Shown here in pieces: positions 11,187 to 20,443 of a stretch of 64,000 nt of DNA. The first letter of the stretch is position 1, and the number at the start of each line of letters is the position of its first letter. The stretch is from the NCBI RefSeq assembly GCF_003096595.1, contig NZ_QEKO01000001.1, forward strand, positions 1,240,001 to 1,304,000, read 5' to 3'. A program made the position numbers and the translations under genes. This DNA comes from Pusillimonas noertemannii (lineage in GTDB: Bacteria; Pseudomonadota; Gammaproteobacteria; Burkholderiales; Burkholderiaceae_B). Under the pieces are notes generated by a model. That model ran no database searches. It was not told the origin of the DNA and saw only the letters and a program-made list of their open reading frames with translations.

Positions 11187-12443
11187 GTGAGTGCTGTCTT
11201 GTCTTTGGTAGAAAAAAAGCTTGCTTCATTGCCGTTGCCCGTGCAGGTGGTGCTGCCCAGCGGAGAAACCGCCGGGCCGGCCGATGCGCGCATCCGGCTG
11301 AAGGTCAAGGATAATTCCACCTTGCGCCACCTGGCCTCGGGCGAGGCGGGCACGCTGGGCGAAGACTATGTCGAGGGAAAGTTCGATTTCGATGGCTCGA
11401 TGCGCGACCTGATGCTGCTGGCCTCGTCGATCTTGCCCGATTCGCCCATTGAAACGGCCAAGGGCAACTGGTTCACCAGCATGAAGCGACACTGGGTCTC
11501 CATCCAGCGGCATTCACAGGCGCGCGATGCGCGCCAGATCCAGTTCCACTACGACTTGTCCGACGAGTTCTACCAGCTTTGGCTCGACCCGCGCCGGGTC
11601 TATTCCTGCGCCTATTTCCGCGAGCCCGACATGACAGTGGCCCAGGCCCAGGAAGCCAAGCTCGACCACATCTGCCGCAAGCTGCGCCTGCATGAGGGCG
11701 AGCGCTTTCTGGACATCGGCGCCGGCTGGGGCGGCCTGCTGCTGTGGGCGGCCGAGAACTACGGCGTCGACGCCACCGGCATCACGCTGTCCAAGAACCA
11801 GCACGCCTACGTCAACCGGCTCATCGAAGAAAAAGGCCTGTCGGGCCGGGTTCGCATGACCTTGCTCGATTACCGCGAGCTGGACGAAGCCTGGCCCTAT
11901 GACAAGATCGCTTCGGTCGGCATGTTCGAGCACGTCGGCCGCGCCCAGCTGTTCGAATATTTTTCCAAGCTGCGGCGCCTGCTCAGGCCCGGCGGCCTGA
12001 TCATGAACCACGGCATCACGGCGGGCGGCGTCTATAACGCCGAAGTGGGCGCCGGCATGGGCGAGTTCATCGAAAAATACATTTTTCCCGGCGGCGAACT
12101 GACCCACATCAGCAACGAATTGGCCCAGATTGCCGATGCCGGCCTTGAAGACGTCGATGTCGAAAACCTGCGCCCGCACTACGCCCGCACGCTTTGGGCC
12201 TGGAGCGACGCGCTCGAGGCCCGGCTCGACGAAGCCCGCAAGACGCTCAAGGGCGAGAACGCAGAGCGTTCGCTGCGCGCCTACCGCATCTACCTGGCCG
12301 GCTGCGCCATGGGGTTCGAGCACGCATGGATAGCGCTGCACCAGGTGTTGCTGCAGCACAAGCCCGCAGTCGGACGCCGCGACGAGCTCGACCATCCCGC
12401 CGACCTGGCCTACCCCTGGCGGCGCGACTACATTTACCGCTGA
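11187..12443 (+). CDS. cfa: cyclopropane-fatty-acyl-phospholipid synthase
   Basis: A 418-residue SAM-dependent enzyme that adds a methylene bridge to unsaturated acyl chains in membrane phospholipids, usually in stationary phase or under acid stress. An N-terminal lipid-binding part is followed by the Rossmann methyltransferase with FLDIGAGWGG (about residue 173) and the FHYDLSDEFYQLWLD and MFEHVG family motifs. The GTG at 11187 has AGGGAG eight bases upstream; a TTG at 11145 has none. Its stop codon directly abuts that of the convergent MATE gene. Confidence 0.9.
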   Translation: MSAVLSLVEKKLASLPLPVQVVLPSGETAGPADARIRLKVKDNSTLRHLASGEAGTLGEDYVEGKFDFDGSMRDLMLLASSILPDSPIETAKGNWFTSMKRHWVSIQRHSQARDARQIQFHYDLSDEFYQLWLDPRRVYSCAYFREPDMTVAQAQEAKLDHICRKLRLHEGERFLDIGAGWGGLLLWAAENYGVDATGITLSKNQHAYVNRLIEEKGLSGRVRMTLLDYRELDEAWPYDKIASVGMFEHVGRAQLFEYFSKLRRLLRPGGLIMNHGITAGGVYNAEVGAGMGEFIEKYIFPGGELTHISNELAQIADAGLEDVDVENLRPHYARTLWAWSDALEARLDEARKTLKGENAERSLRAYRIYLAGCAMGFEHAWIALHQVLLQHKPAVGRRDELDHPADLAYPWRRDYIYR

Positions 12444-13844
12444 TCACCCTTGCCGGGCGTGGCGCCGCACCACGCGCCAGTACCAAAGGTGCTGAAGCAG
12501 GGCCGACAGTCCCAGGCCGATGGCCGCCATCAGCCACATCGTCGAGGCGCCCTGCGGGGCGCCCGGCATGATGATGTCCAGTACGGGCTTCAGGCTGCCG
12601 GCCAGGGGGCCGAAGCCCAGCCACCAGCCGCCTATCAGGCCTATGCCCGTCAGTGCGATTACCTGCATCAGCAGCGGCACCACGGCCACCTTGTAGGCGC
12701 GCAGCAGGTATGAATTGATGCACTGCATGGCGTCGCACAGGTGAAAATAAGGAACGATCTGCAGCAGGGCGGCAGCCATGGCCGCCACCTTCAGGTCGTC
12801 GGTATAGGCGGCGAGAATGGCAGGACGCCCGCCCATCACCAGCGAAATGGTAATAATCGCACCCGCCAGGGTAATGGTCAGCCCGGCCAGGCCGGTCTGG
12901 CGCGCCCGGGCCATGTCGCGCGCGCCGATGGCCTGGGCCGTAAGCGAAGCCGAGGCGATGCCCACCGACATGGGAAGCATGTAGCACAGGGCCACGAGGT
13001 TGGCCGTAATCTGGTGGCCGCCTGCGGCGTACATGCCCTCGCGCGCGATCAACAGGGCCATGAAGCTGAAGGCGCACACTTCTACCAGGTATGAGCCTCC
13101 CATGGGAACGCCCAGGCGCAGCAGTTCTTTGAGATCGGCCCAGCGGGGCCGGTCCAGGCGCGGCTGAAATTGCCTGAAGAACTTGTCATGGTGAATGATC
13201 CACAGGCCCGCCGCCAGGCTGAACCAGCTGGTGATGGCGGTGGACAGGCCGGCGCCCGCCGCGCCCATGGCAGGGGCCCCGAACTTGCCGAAGATAAGCA
13301 CCCAGTTGAACAGGCCCTTGACCACGATGCAGGCCAGATTGATACCCATGACGACCTTGGGGCGGGACACGGCCGTGCCCAATGCATAGATCGAGCGGAA
13401 CACCAGGGCAGCAGGCAGGGCAAGAATCAGGGCGCGTAAATACCAGGTGACGCCGCTGCGAACGACCGGGTCGACGTCGCCCGACAGCATCAGCCAGGCG
13501 TCGGGGAACAGCATGGCCGCCGCCCCGATCGCGGACAGGCCCAGGGCAAGCCATACACCCTGGCCCCAGGCGCGGCCGACCTCGATCAGCCGCTTGGCGC
13601 CGTAGTGCTGGCCGATGATGGGAATGAGGGCGTGGATCACGCCCATCAGTCCGACAAAGATGGTGATGTAGATGGAGACGGCCAGCGACATGGCCTGCAG
13701 GTCGGCGGCGCTGGCGTGGCCGGCCATGGCGGTGTCCATCACGCCGAAGGCCATGCTGGCCCAGGCGCTGACCAGTACGGGCCAGGCCTGCCGCAGCGTT
13801 TCGCCGACATGGTGCCGGAAGGACCGCGCCACAGGAGGGTTCAT
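12444..13844 (-). CDS. MATE family multidrug efflux pump
   Basis: A 466-residue, 12-helix protein of the NorM-type multidrug and toxin extrusion family, which expels cationic drugs using a Na+ or H+ gradient. The N-terminal half carries WPVLVSAWASMAFGVMDTAMAGHAS, and the two halves show the internal repeat typical of MATE pumps. The ATG at 13844 overlaps the stop of the upstream GT39 gene by one base (TGATG), implying translational coupling. The longer frame back to 13907 lies inside that gene. Substrate unknown. Confidence 0.88.
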   Translation of the reverse strand: MNPPVARSFRHHVGETLRQAWPVLVSAWASMAFGVMDTAMAGHASAADLQAMSLAVSIYITIFVGLMGVIHALIPIIGQHYGAKRLIEVGRAWGQGVWLALGLSAIGAAAMLFPDAWLMLSGDVDPVVRSGVTWYLRALILALPAALVFRSIYALGTAVSRPKVVMGINLACIVVKGLFNWVLIFGKFGAPAMGAAGAGLSTAITSWFSLAAGLWIIHHDKFFRQFQPRLDRPRWADLKELLRLGVPMGGSYLVEVCAFSFMALLIAREGMYAAGGHQITANLVALCYMLPMSVGIASASLTAQAIGARDMARARQTGLAGLTITLAGAIITISLVMGGRPAILAAYTDDLKVAAMAAALLQIVPYFHLCDAMQCINSYLLRAYKVAVVPLLMQVIALTGIGLIGGWWLGFGPLAGSLKPVLDIIMPGAPQGASTMWLMAAIGLGLSALLQHLWYWRVVRRHARQG

Positions 13845-15628
13845 CAGGGTTCTATGCGAAGCAGGCGGAATATCTCGCGCCGGTCGGCGCCGCGCTTGCC
13901 TTCCCACAGCACGCGGGCATGCGGCGTGTAGTCGGCGGCGCCCGATTGCACGGCCTCGGGCGAAGTCTGCTGCAGCACCAGCGAGCAGTCGGCGCTGTAG
14001 CTGAACCTGAGGTCATTGAATACAAGGAAAGAAGCGCGCTGGCCCGTACCGAGCGCCAGGCCGCGCACGCATTCACCGGGCCGCTGATGGGTTTGCAATG
14101 CTTCGGCCAGGTGTCCGGACACTTCGCGATAGCTGCGCACATAGTCGAGGGCGGGCAGCCAGAGCGTGACCAGCAGGAGCCAGGTGAGCACGATGCCGCA
14201 GGCCGACAGCACGGTGCCGCGCCACAGGGCGGCCGGCTTGGTGTGCAGGCGCCAATAAACGATGGCGATCCACGAGAGCGTGCCAAGCAGGGCGATGGCC
14301 ACGGCCGGCCAGGACACGAAGGCTTCGTAGCCGCGCGTCTGCCGGGCGATGTTGTGCGAAATCTGTTCCGGCCAGCCGGCCTGCAGGGCGATCCAGCCCA
14401 GCCAGACGGTGGCGCAGGTGAGCGAAAAGCACATCACCGCGAACCAGTCGAGCGAGTTGACCACGCCGCGGCGCAGCGTGGGCAGGGCGAAGGCGGCCAG
14501 CACCGCCGCCGGCACGGCCATGAGGCTGTATTCGGGTTCGAATGCGTCGGCCAGGAACAGCATGACGACGAAGGGCCACAGCATGAACATCAGGGGAATC
14601 CAGATGTGCGGAGCGAACAGCCAGGCCCGCCAGCGCCAGAGGGCCAGCAGGGCGAAGGGCCAGGTGGGCCACAGGAACCAGGGCAGGTCGCGCAGCACGC
14701 TGAGGACTTCCTGGTAGCGCGGCAGGCCGAAGGACGTGGCGTTCCAGAGCCACCAGTTGTGTATCCAGTACGTGCTGAAATGATTGGCGGGTATCCACCA
14801 GAGCAGGCCCAGGAAGACGGCCAGCACGGCGCTGATGATCAGCCAGTGCTTCATGGGCCACAGGGCGCTGCGCGGAATGAAGATGCAGGGCACGGCCAGG
14901 AGGATGGGCAACGACCCGATCCATCCGCGCGTCAGGAAGGCGGCGGCCAGGGCCACGCCCAGCGTGACGGCGCCGGACAGTGGATGGTCGAGCATGCGCG
15001 CGACCGCGTAGAAGGCCAGGGCCTGGAAGGCGATAAGCGCGGGTACCTCGGAGGTTTCGTGCAGGCGCCAGATAATGCCGACCGTGGCAAGAATGAGCAG
15101 CAGGGCGGCGTCGGCGATCATGCGGCCGTAGTCGCGCACCGTGGGCTCGCCGCCGAACGGCAGCGCCAGCGGCTGGGGCTCGGGCCGGCGGCCCAGCAGA
15201 TACGTGCCGTACCAGACCGAGCCGGTGATCAGGCCGAACCACAGCAGGTTCGGCAGGCGGGACGCGATGAGCGCTGCTTCGAGCGGCGAGGTGAAAATTT
15301 CGAACAATGGCCCGAAGAGCCATATGCTGAACGCGCCCACCCAGGTAATGAGGGGGCCGTTCTGGGCGTAGGCCATATTGCCTATCTGCGGCAGCAGCCA
15401 GGTTTGCCACGAACCCTCGAGCGCGGTCAGCATGGTGGCCAGACCCGCCACGTCATCGGTTTTCCAGGGGTCGCGGAAAAACAGCCCCGCCAGAATGTAG
15501 ACCAGCCCCAGGGCCAGCAGAAGCAGCCGGGGAAGCTTGGTGGTCGCTGTTGCGGTCAACCGCGCAGGCGTTGAAAGAGAGTCTTGCAGAGCCACAGGGC
15601 AGTTTGGTAAGTGACGGGACAGGGCCAT
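13844..15628 (-). CDS. GT39/ArnT-like membrane glycosyltransferase
   Basis: About 594 residues with around 11-12 membrane helices. The first periplasmic loop contains DPWKTDDVAG, resembling the Asp/Glu-containing catalytic loop of the PMT/ArnT (GT39) family, which uses polyprenyl-linked sugars to modify lipid A or proteins. A soluble periplasmic C-terminal part follows the helices. The start is uncertain: the ATG at 15628 lies just inside the rpmE2 terminator, and a GTG at 15595 is an alternative. It is coupled to the MATE gene. The acceptor is unknown. Confidence 0.75.
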   Translation of the reverse strand: MALSRHLPNCPVALQDSLSTPARLTATATTKLPRLLLLALGLVYILAGLFFRDPWKTDDVAGLATMLTALEGSWQTWLLPQIGNMAYAQNGPLITWVGAFSIWLFGPLFEIFTSPLEAALIASRLPNLLWFGLITGSVWYGTYLLGRRPEPQPLALPFGGEPTVRDYGRMIADAALLLILATVGIIWRLHETSEVPALIAFQALAFYAVARMLDHPLSGAVTLGVALAAAFLTRGWIGSLPILLAVPCIFIPRSALWPMKHWLIISAVLAVFLGLLWWIPANHFSTYWIHNWWLWNATSFGLPRYQEVLSVLRDLPWFLWPTWPFALLALWRWRAWLFAPHIWIPLMFMLWPFVVMLFLADAFEPEYSLMAVPAAVLAAFALPTLRRGVVNSLDWFAVMCFSLTCATVWLGWIALQAGWPEQISHNIARQTRGYEAFVSWPAVAIALLGTLSWIAIVYWRLHTKPAALWRGTVLSACGIVLTWLLLVTLWLPALDYVRSYREVSGHLAEALQTHQRPGECVRGLALGTGQRASFLVFNDLRFSYSADCSLVLQQTSPEAVQSGAADYTPHARVLWEGKRGADRREIFRLLRIEP

Positions 15629-15636
15629 CTTAAAGT

Positions 15637-15663
15637 AAAAAGGCAGCCCTGAGGCTGCCTTTT
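15637..15663 (-). terminator. intrinsic terminator after rpmE2
   Basis: AAGGCAGCC / GGCTGCCTT stem with a CTGA loop and A/T tracts on both sides, between rpmE2 and the GT39 gene. Confidence 0.8.
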
Positions 15664-15759
15664 CGAGACCGGTCAAGAGGCCTGGGTTGCCGCACGGGGA
15701 TGCCGTTGCGCGGCAGGCTTCCGTGAAGGCGCTGCGCCGCAAGCCGGCGCGCCGGAAAC

Positions 15760-16026
15760 TTAGGAGGCTTTCTTGACGGTGCCGGCGGTGCGGGCGAAGC
15801 GGGCGCGGAATTTCTCGACACGGCCCGTTTCGACGATGCGCGTTTGCGCGCCGGTGTAGAAGGGGTGCGACTCCGAGGTGACTTCACACTTGAACAGCGG
15901 GTAGGTCTTGCCATCGACGTCGATGGTTTCGCGGCTGTTCAGCGTGGAACGCGAAACGAACGTGTTGCCGGTTTGCTGGTCAAGGAATACGACTTCGCGG
16001 TATTCGGGGTGGATGCCTTCTTTCAT
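15760..16026 (-). CDS. rpmE2: 50S ribosomal protein L31 type B
   Basis: This 88-residue protein begins [16 protein letters not shown] and matches type B L31 (RpmE2/YkgM). It lacks the zinc-binding Cys quartet of type A; only one Cys is visible, in LFKCEVTS. Type B L31 replaces the zinc-containing paralogue under zinc limitation in some bacteria, but in many betaproteobacteria it is the main copy. The ATG at 16026 has AGGAA upstream; the longer frame to 16080 is non-coding leader. Confidence 0.92.
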   Translation of the reverse strand: MKEGIHPEYREVVFLDQQTGNTFVSRSTLNSRETIDVDGKTYPLFKCEVTSESHPFYTGAQTRIVETGRVEKFRARFARTAGTVKKAS

Positions 16027-16092
16027 GGTAATTTCCTGTGGCTTGCGCCTTTGCTGTGGGGGTCGCCGGTCTGAAAGCAAGGCGGCATGCCA

Positions 16093-16142
16093 AGGTGGCG
16101 TCTAAGGCCACCTATATTTCGCCACGTATTTCAGCCACGTAT
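16093..16142 (-). repeat. direct and inverted repeats upstream of rpmE2
   Basis: GCCACGTAT occurs at 16121-16129 and 16134-16142, with a variant GCCACCTAT at 16107-16115, giving a 13-14 bp period. AGGTGGC (16093-16099) and GCCACCT (16107-16113) can also form a hairpin in the rpmE2 leader. This may be a regulatory leader or an operator array; no known box was recognised. Confidence 0.4.
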
Positions 16143-16207
16143 CCAAAGTAACTCGTAAGTTTAGCATGCAGTGTTTGTTTCTTTCAAGCAGTTTTGATAA
16201 GAAGGAA

Positions 16208-16885
16208 TCAGACCTGCCCCCGCTCGGCCAGCGACACGGCGCCTTGGCCGGTGACGATGAGATGGTCGAGCAGCCGGATGTCGACCAGGGCCAGCGCGTG
16301 CTTGAGGTGGCGGGTAAGGGCCAGGTCGGCCTGGCTGGGCTCGGCCACCCCCGAAGGGTGGTTGTGGGCCAGAATGAGCGCCGCCGCATGGTGGCGCAGC
16401 CCCGCGCGCACCACTTCGCGCGGATATACCGATGCCTGGCTGAGCGTGCCCCGGGCCAGTTCTTCGGTGGCGACGAGACGGTACTGGCTGTCGAGGTAGA
16501 GCGCCATGCAGTGCTCTACCCGCAGGTGGCCCAGCATGGCCGTGCAATAGTGCTTGACCCTCTGGGGCTGGGCCAGGTCTATGCCGGCCTGCAGCGACTC
16601 GGCCAGCGCGCGGCGGTTCAGCTCGTTGATGGCAAGCAGTTCGCAGGTCTTGGCCGGCCCCAGGCCCGGCACCTTGAGCAGCGCCTGCGCGTCGGCCGAT
16701 AACAGGCCGCGCAGCCCCTTGAAGCGGTTGATGAGGCTGCGGCCGAGGTCGACGGCGTCGCTGCCGCGTGGGCCGGTGCGCAGGACAATGGCCAGCAGCT
16801 CGGCCGTGGTAAGCACCTGGGCGCCATGGGCGAGCAGGCGTTCGCGCGGGCGCTCGGCCTGCACGGGTGGGGGATCGAAAGGCAT
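16208..16885 (-). CDS. radC: RadC/UPF0758 JAMM-domain protein
   Basis: A 225-residue protein with an N-terminal helix-hairpin-helix region (LLKVPGLGPAKTCELLA) and a C-terminal MPN/JAMM metalloprotease-like domain with the HNHPSG motif near residue 173 and a following Asp. The RadC name comes from an old recombination-repair assignment that has been questioned, so the biochemical role is open. It is divergent from fkpB with 48 bp between starts. The longer frame to 17521 runs antisense to fkpB and is not coding. Confidence 0.9.
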   Translation of the reverse strand: MPFDPPPVQAERPRERLLAHGAQVLTTAELLAIVLRTGPRGSDAVDLGRSLINRFKGLRGLLSADAQALLKVPGLGPAKTCELLAINELNRRALAESLQAGIDLAQPQRVKHYCTAMLGHLRVEHCMALYLDSQYRLVATEELARGTLSQASVYPREVVRAGLRHHAAALILAHNHPSGVAEPSQADLALTRHLKHALALVDIRLLDHLIVTGQGAVSLAERGQV

Positions 16886-16933
16886 AAAGGCTCTAAAATA
16901 GAGAAATATCAGACTTTTGTACGGTGACAGATT

Positions 16934-17410
16934 TTGACCTCGCAAGCCCATCCGGTGAACGCTTTTGTCCGCCCCGACTCCTACCTGACCCTGCATTACC
17001 GCATCGAGATCGTCAGCGGCCCGGCCGCCGGATCGGCGTTTGCCGATACCTTCGGCGATCGGCCGGCCACATTGCAGCTTGGGGTCGGCCAATGGGCCCC
17101 CGGCATGGAAGAGGCCCTGGTCGGCCGCGAAGAAGGCAGCCGCTTTTCGTTCCAGTTGCCCGCCTCGCAGGCATATGGCGACCGCAATCCCGAGCTTCTG
17201 CTGCGCGTCACGCAGGCCATGCTCGACGCCAACACAGAGCCCGGCACGGTGTTCCAGCCGGGCGACATCGTCGAATTCGCCGCTCCCAATGGCGGCCGGT
17301 ATTCTGGCGTATTCAAAGAACGGGGCGAGGGCTGGGCCCTGTTCGACTTCAATCATCCGTTGGCGGGCGCAGACCTGCTTATCGAGGTCTCGCTGCTTGG
17401 AGTACTGTAA
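16934..17410 (+). CDS. fkpB: FKBP-type peptidyl-prolyl isomerase (SlpA type)
   Basis: A 158-residue FKBP-fold prolyl isomerase of the SlpA/FkpB branch: LTLHYRIEI at the N-terminus, the [21 protein letters not shown] region, and the IF (insert-in-flap) segment after [10 protein letters not shown]. It assists folding of cytoplasmic proteins. The start is a TTG at 16934; a GTG at 16955 is possible. Its TAA overlaps the ispH ATG (TAATG), the common fkpB-ispH coupling. Confidence 0.88.
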   Translation: MTSQAHPVNAFVRPDSYLTLHYRIEIVSGPAAGSAFADTFGDRPATLQLGVGQWAPGMEEALVGREEGSRFSFQLPASQAYGDRNPELLLRVTQAMLDANTEPGTVFQPGDIVEFAAPNGGRYSGVFKERGEGWALFDFNHPLAGADLLIEVSLLGVL

Positions 17411-18381
17411 TGACTGACAACACGGCCGCCGGCGGCGGCACGGGCCCTGAAGTCGTGCTGGCCCAGCCGCGCGGCTTCTGTGCGGGGGTCGACCGCGCCA
17501 TCGATATCGTCGAACGCGCAATCGAACTGCACGGCGCGCCCATCTATGTGCGCCACGAAATCGTCCACAACCGCTACGTGGTGCAAGATCTTCGGGCGAA
17601 GGGCGCCGTGTTCATCGACGAACTCGACGAAGCCCCCAGCGGGGCCATCGTGGTCTTTTCGGCCCACGGCGTCTCCAAGGATGTGCGGGCGCAGGCCGAG
17701 CGCATGGGCTTGCGCGTATTCGACGCCACCTGCCCGCTGGTTACCAAGGTACACGTCGAGGTGGCCCGGATGCGTGCCGCGGGCAAGGAAATCGTCATGA
17801 TCGGCCACCGCGGCCATCCCGAGGTCGAGGGTACGCTTGGCCAATCCGGCGAGGGCATGTACCTGGTCGAAACACCGCAAGACGTCGCCGAGCTGCAGGT
17901 TTCCTCGCCCGACAACCTGGCTTTCGTTACCCAGACCACGCTGTCGGTCGACGATGCGGCGCAGGTGGCCAGTGCGTTGCGCGCGCGGTTTCCCAACATC
18001 GTCGAACCCAAGAAAAGCGATATCTGCTATGCCACGCAGAATCGCCAGGACGCCGTCAAGATCATGGCGCCCGATTGCGACCTGGTGCTGGTGGTGGGCA
18101 GCGTCAACAGTTCGAACTCCAATCGCCTGCGCGAGGTGGCCGAGCGCCGAGGCGCCCGCGCACACCTCATCGACGACCCTGAAATGATCGATCCCAAGTG
18201 GCTCGAGCAAACGCGCCGGGTGGGGGTCACGGCGGGTGCATCGGCCCCAGAGGTGCTGGTCGAGCAGGTCATCGCGCGCCTCAAGCAGTTGGGGGCCGTA
18301 TCGGTGCGCACCTTGCCCGGAACCGAAGAAAACATCGCCTTTCCGCTGCCGCGCGAGCTTTCCCGCAAGCGTGCTGTTTAG
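17410..18381 (+). CDS. ispH: 4-hydroxy-3-methylbut-2-enyl diphosphate reductase
   Basis: A 323-residue [4Fe-4S] enzyme that carries out the last step of the MEP isoprenoid pathway, giving IPP and DMAPP from HMBPP. The three cluster cysteines are visible: [10 protein letters not shown] (Cys24), DATCPLVTK (about Cys107) and [11 protein letters not shown] (about Cys206). The ATG at 17410 overlaps the fkpB stop. A longer in-frame extension back to 16924 runs through fkpB in another frame and is rejected. Confidence 0.96.
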   Translation: MTDNTAAGGGTGPEVVLAQPRGFCAGVDRAIDIVERAIELHGAPIYVRHEIVHNRYVVQDLRAKGAVFIDELDEAPSGAIVVFSAHGVSKDVRAQAERMGLRVFDATCPLVTKVHVEVARMRAAGKEIVMIGHRGHPEVEGTLGQSGEGMYLVETPQDVAELQVSSPDNLAFVTQTTLSVDDAAQVASALRARFPNIVEPKKSDICYATQNRQDAVKIMAPDCDLVLVVGSVNSSNSNRLREVAERRGARAHLIDDPEMIDPKWLEQTRRVGVTAGASAPEVLVEQVIARLKQLGAVSVRTLPGTEENIAFPLPRELSRKRAV

Positions 18382-18395
18382 AGACTGGATGAACA

Positions 18396-19829
18396 ATGAG
18401 AAAAAGCGCTGGTATCCTGACCGCCCTGGCGGTGGTGGTGATCGCCTATGTGGCGGCCACATGGTATGTGGGCAAGCAGGCCCGCGCTGCCATCGAACAG
18501 GCCGTTGCACAGGCCAATGAACGCATGGCGCAGGCCATGGTTGCCCAACCCGGGGCAGACAGGGCCACGGTGGCCGTGGTCGAATACCGCCGCCGGATCT
18601 TTTCGTCCGACGTCGTCTATTCGCTGCGTTTGCGCAACGAGTCCGGCCAGCTGCAAGAGTTCCTGCTGGGCGACCATCTCCAGCACGGACCCTTTCCGTG
18701 GGATGCGGTGCGCGGCGGGCGTTTCGTCCCCATGCTGGCGCTGAGCCAGGCGCAACTGCTGCCCTCGGCCGCAACCCAGGCATGGTTCGACAAGCTCGAC
18801 GGAAAAACGCCGGTAACCGGCCGCACCGAAGTGCATTTCGGTGGTTCGGCGGTCTCCGACTGGACCTTCAAGCCCCTGAACCTCGCACAGGACGGCGAGG
18901 TCCTGAAGTTCTCGGGCGCAACCATGCGTGCGACCTTCGACAATGATTACGCCGACAGCCGGGTCACGGGCGGGTTCGACCTGCTCGATTATTCGAACGG
19001 CGAGGGCGAGCGCATGGTCATCGATGCCGTGCGCTTCGAGTACGAGACCGCCACCGAAGCCGAGGCGACACGCATGAACGCCACGACGCAGGCGTCTCGC
19101 CTCAGCCTGCAGCTGCCCGACGAAAGCACGGTTTCGCTGGCCGACGCGGTGATGAAGGTTTCGAGCGAGCAAAACGGCGATCTGGCCACCGGTTTCGTGC
19201 GCTACGACCTGGGGCAGGTCCGATCCGGGGATGCCGACCTGGGCAGCCTGTCGTTGGGTGTCCGGGGCAAGGACATCAGCATGCCGGCCGTGTCTGAACT
19301 GGCACGGGTCTACGACGAGCTCAGTGCGCGGCACGGTCCGCAGCAAGAAAACTGGCGCTTGTCGCCCGAAGAGGCCGCGCTGCTGCAAGACAGGCTTTTT
19401 GCACTGCTGGCCAGCAATCCCGTAGTGACTTTCGAGCCCTTGGTATGGAAAAACGACCAGGGTGAAAGCAGCGCCAGCCTTTCGCTGGAACTGACCCGCC
19501 CGGCGCAGCCGGAGTCGGCCGCGTCGCTCGATGCGCTGCTTCAGCAGGCGCTGCGCGGCCTTGATCTCGGCATGCGCATCGAAAGGCCCATGTTCGTGCG
19601 CGCGCTGGTTCAGCTGCAGGACGGGGCGGACGACCCGCAGATCGCCGCCTTTGCCGGCGAGCTTTACGACAACTATGCCCAGCGTCTGCAGGCGGCGGGC
19701 CTGGCCACGTTGGCCGATGGCGCGGCGACGGCAAAGATCGTCTACCGCGACGGGCAGGTCGATGCCAATGGCAAGAAGATGCCTGTGTCCGAGTTCATGC
19801 AGCGTGCGCTGCTGGTGCTGCTGATGTAA
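18396..19829 (+). CDS. YdgA-like DUF945 protein
   Basis: A 477-residue protein with one N-terminal membrane helix (residues about 6-24) and a large periplasmic part, matching the DUF945/YdgA family. The helical segment after it is Ala/Gln-rich, followed by alternating beta-rich repeats and the C-terminal ANGKKMPVSEF motif seen in YdgA homologues. Function is not established for the family. It starts 14 bp after ispH and is followed by a bidirectional terminator. Confidence 0.8.
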   Translation: MRKSAGILTALAVVVIAYVAATWYVGKQARAAIEQAVAQANERMAQAMVAQPGADRATVAVVEYRRRIFSSDVVYSLRLRNESGQLQEFLLGDHLQHGPFPWDAVRGGRFVPMLALSQAQLLPSAATQAWFDKLDGKTPVTGRTEVHFGGSAVSDWTFKPLNLAQDGEVLKFSGATMRATFDNDYADSRVTGGFDLLDYSNGEGERMVIDAVRFEYETATEAEATRMNATTQASRLSLQLPDESTVSLADAVMKVSSEQNGDLATGFVRYDLGQVRSGDADLGSLSLGVRGKDISMPAVSELARVYDELSARHGPQQENWRLSPEEAALLQDRLFALLASNPVVTFEPLVWKNDQGESSASLSLELTRPAQPESAASLDALLQQALRGLDLGMRIERPMFVRALVQLQDGADDPQIAAFAGELYDNYAQRLQAAGLATLADGAATAKIVYRDGQVDANGKKMPVSEFMQRALLVLLM

Positions 19830-19831
19830 AA

Positions 19832-19869
19832 AAAGGCGCAAATCCCTGTGGGCAGGAATTTGCGCCTTT
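19832..19869. terminator. bidirectional terminator between convergent genes
   Basis: A perfect 12-bp stem AAAGGCGCAAAT / ATTTGCGCCTTT with a 14-nt loop lies between the convergent DUF945 and DUF4168 genes, with A/T tracts on both sides. Confidence 0.85.
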
Positions 19870-19897
19870 CGCCAATAGGCCGGTTGCGGAGCGGCCC

Positions 19898-20269
19898 TTA
19901 TCTGGCGATATTCTGTACGCGCTCCATCAGGGCCGGGTCTTGCTGGATGGCCTGGTTGATGCCGTTGAATTCCTCGACGCTCATGCCTTCCTTGCGAACG
20001 ACGTCGACCATCTTCTGGTCGGCCTCGCGATATACCTCCTGACGGGTGGCCTCGTCGGTGGACGATTGCAGCTTGGGTGTGTATTCCTGCGAAATGACGG
20101 CGACCTTCTTGGATGCACTGACGAACTTCTCGAGCTGCGCATCGGAATAGTTGGCGGCGGGTGCCTGCTGCGCGGCGGGCGCCTGCGCCTGTTGCGCCAT
20201 CGAGGGGGCAGCGGCGGCGCCCAGGGCGAGCAGCGCGGCCGAGCATGCGGTAGTGATCCATGGTTTCAT
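19898..20269 (-). CDS. secreted DUF4168 protein
   Basis: A 123-residue protein with a Sec signal peptide (residues 1-25, ending SMAQ), an Ala/Gln/Pro linker, and a compact helical domain (YSDAQLEKFVSASKKVAVI ... FNGINQAIQQDPALMERV) matching DUF4168. Members are periplasmic proteins of unknown function, widespread in proteobacteria and cyanobacteria. The 174 bp upstream contain no further gene. Confidence 0.85.
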   Translation of the reverse strand: MKPWITTACSAALLALGAAAAPSMAQQAQAPAAQQAPAANYSDAQLEKFVSASKKVAVISQEYTPKLQSSTDEATRQEVYREADQKMVDVVRKEGMSVEEFNGINQAIQQDPALMERVQNIAR

Positions 20270-20443
20270 GCAAACTCCTTTCTGTTGCGGGTGAGTACAT
20301 CTTCTATGGTGCCAACTCTGGACGTCAGCACAAGGTTTTCGCTGTGAGGGGCATTGTCGAGGGGAAACCTTAGGTTACGGTCCCCTTGCGGGACGCCCGC
20401 CCGGGGTGGAACTGGACAGGATTGTTACCGGGCTGAAGCATTT

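Noticed and set aside
13919-15574. Long plus-strand frame over the GT39 gene
   Set aside because: Composition is Gly/Gln/Arg-rich shadow coding; the minus-strand frame has clear membrane helices.
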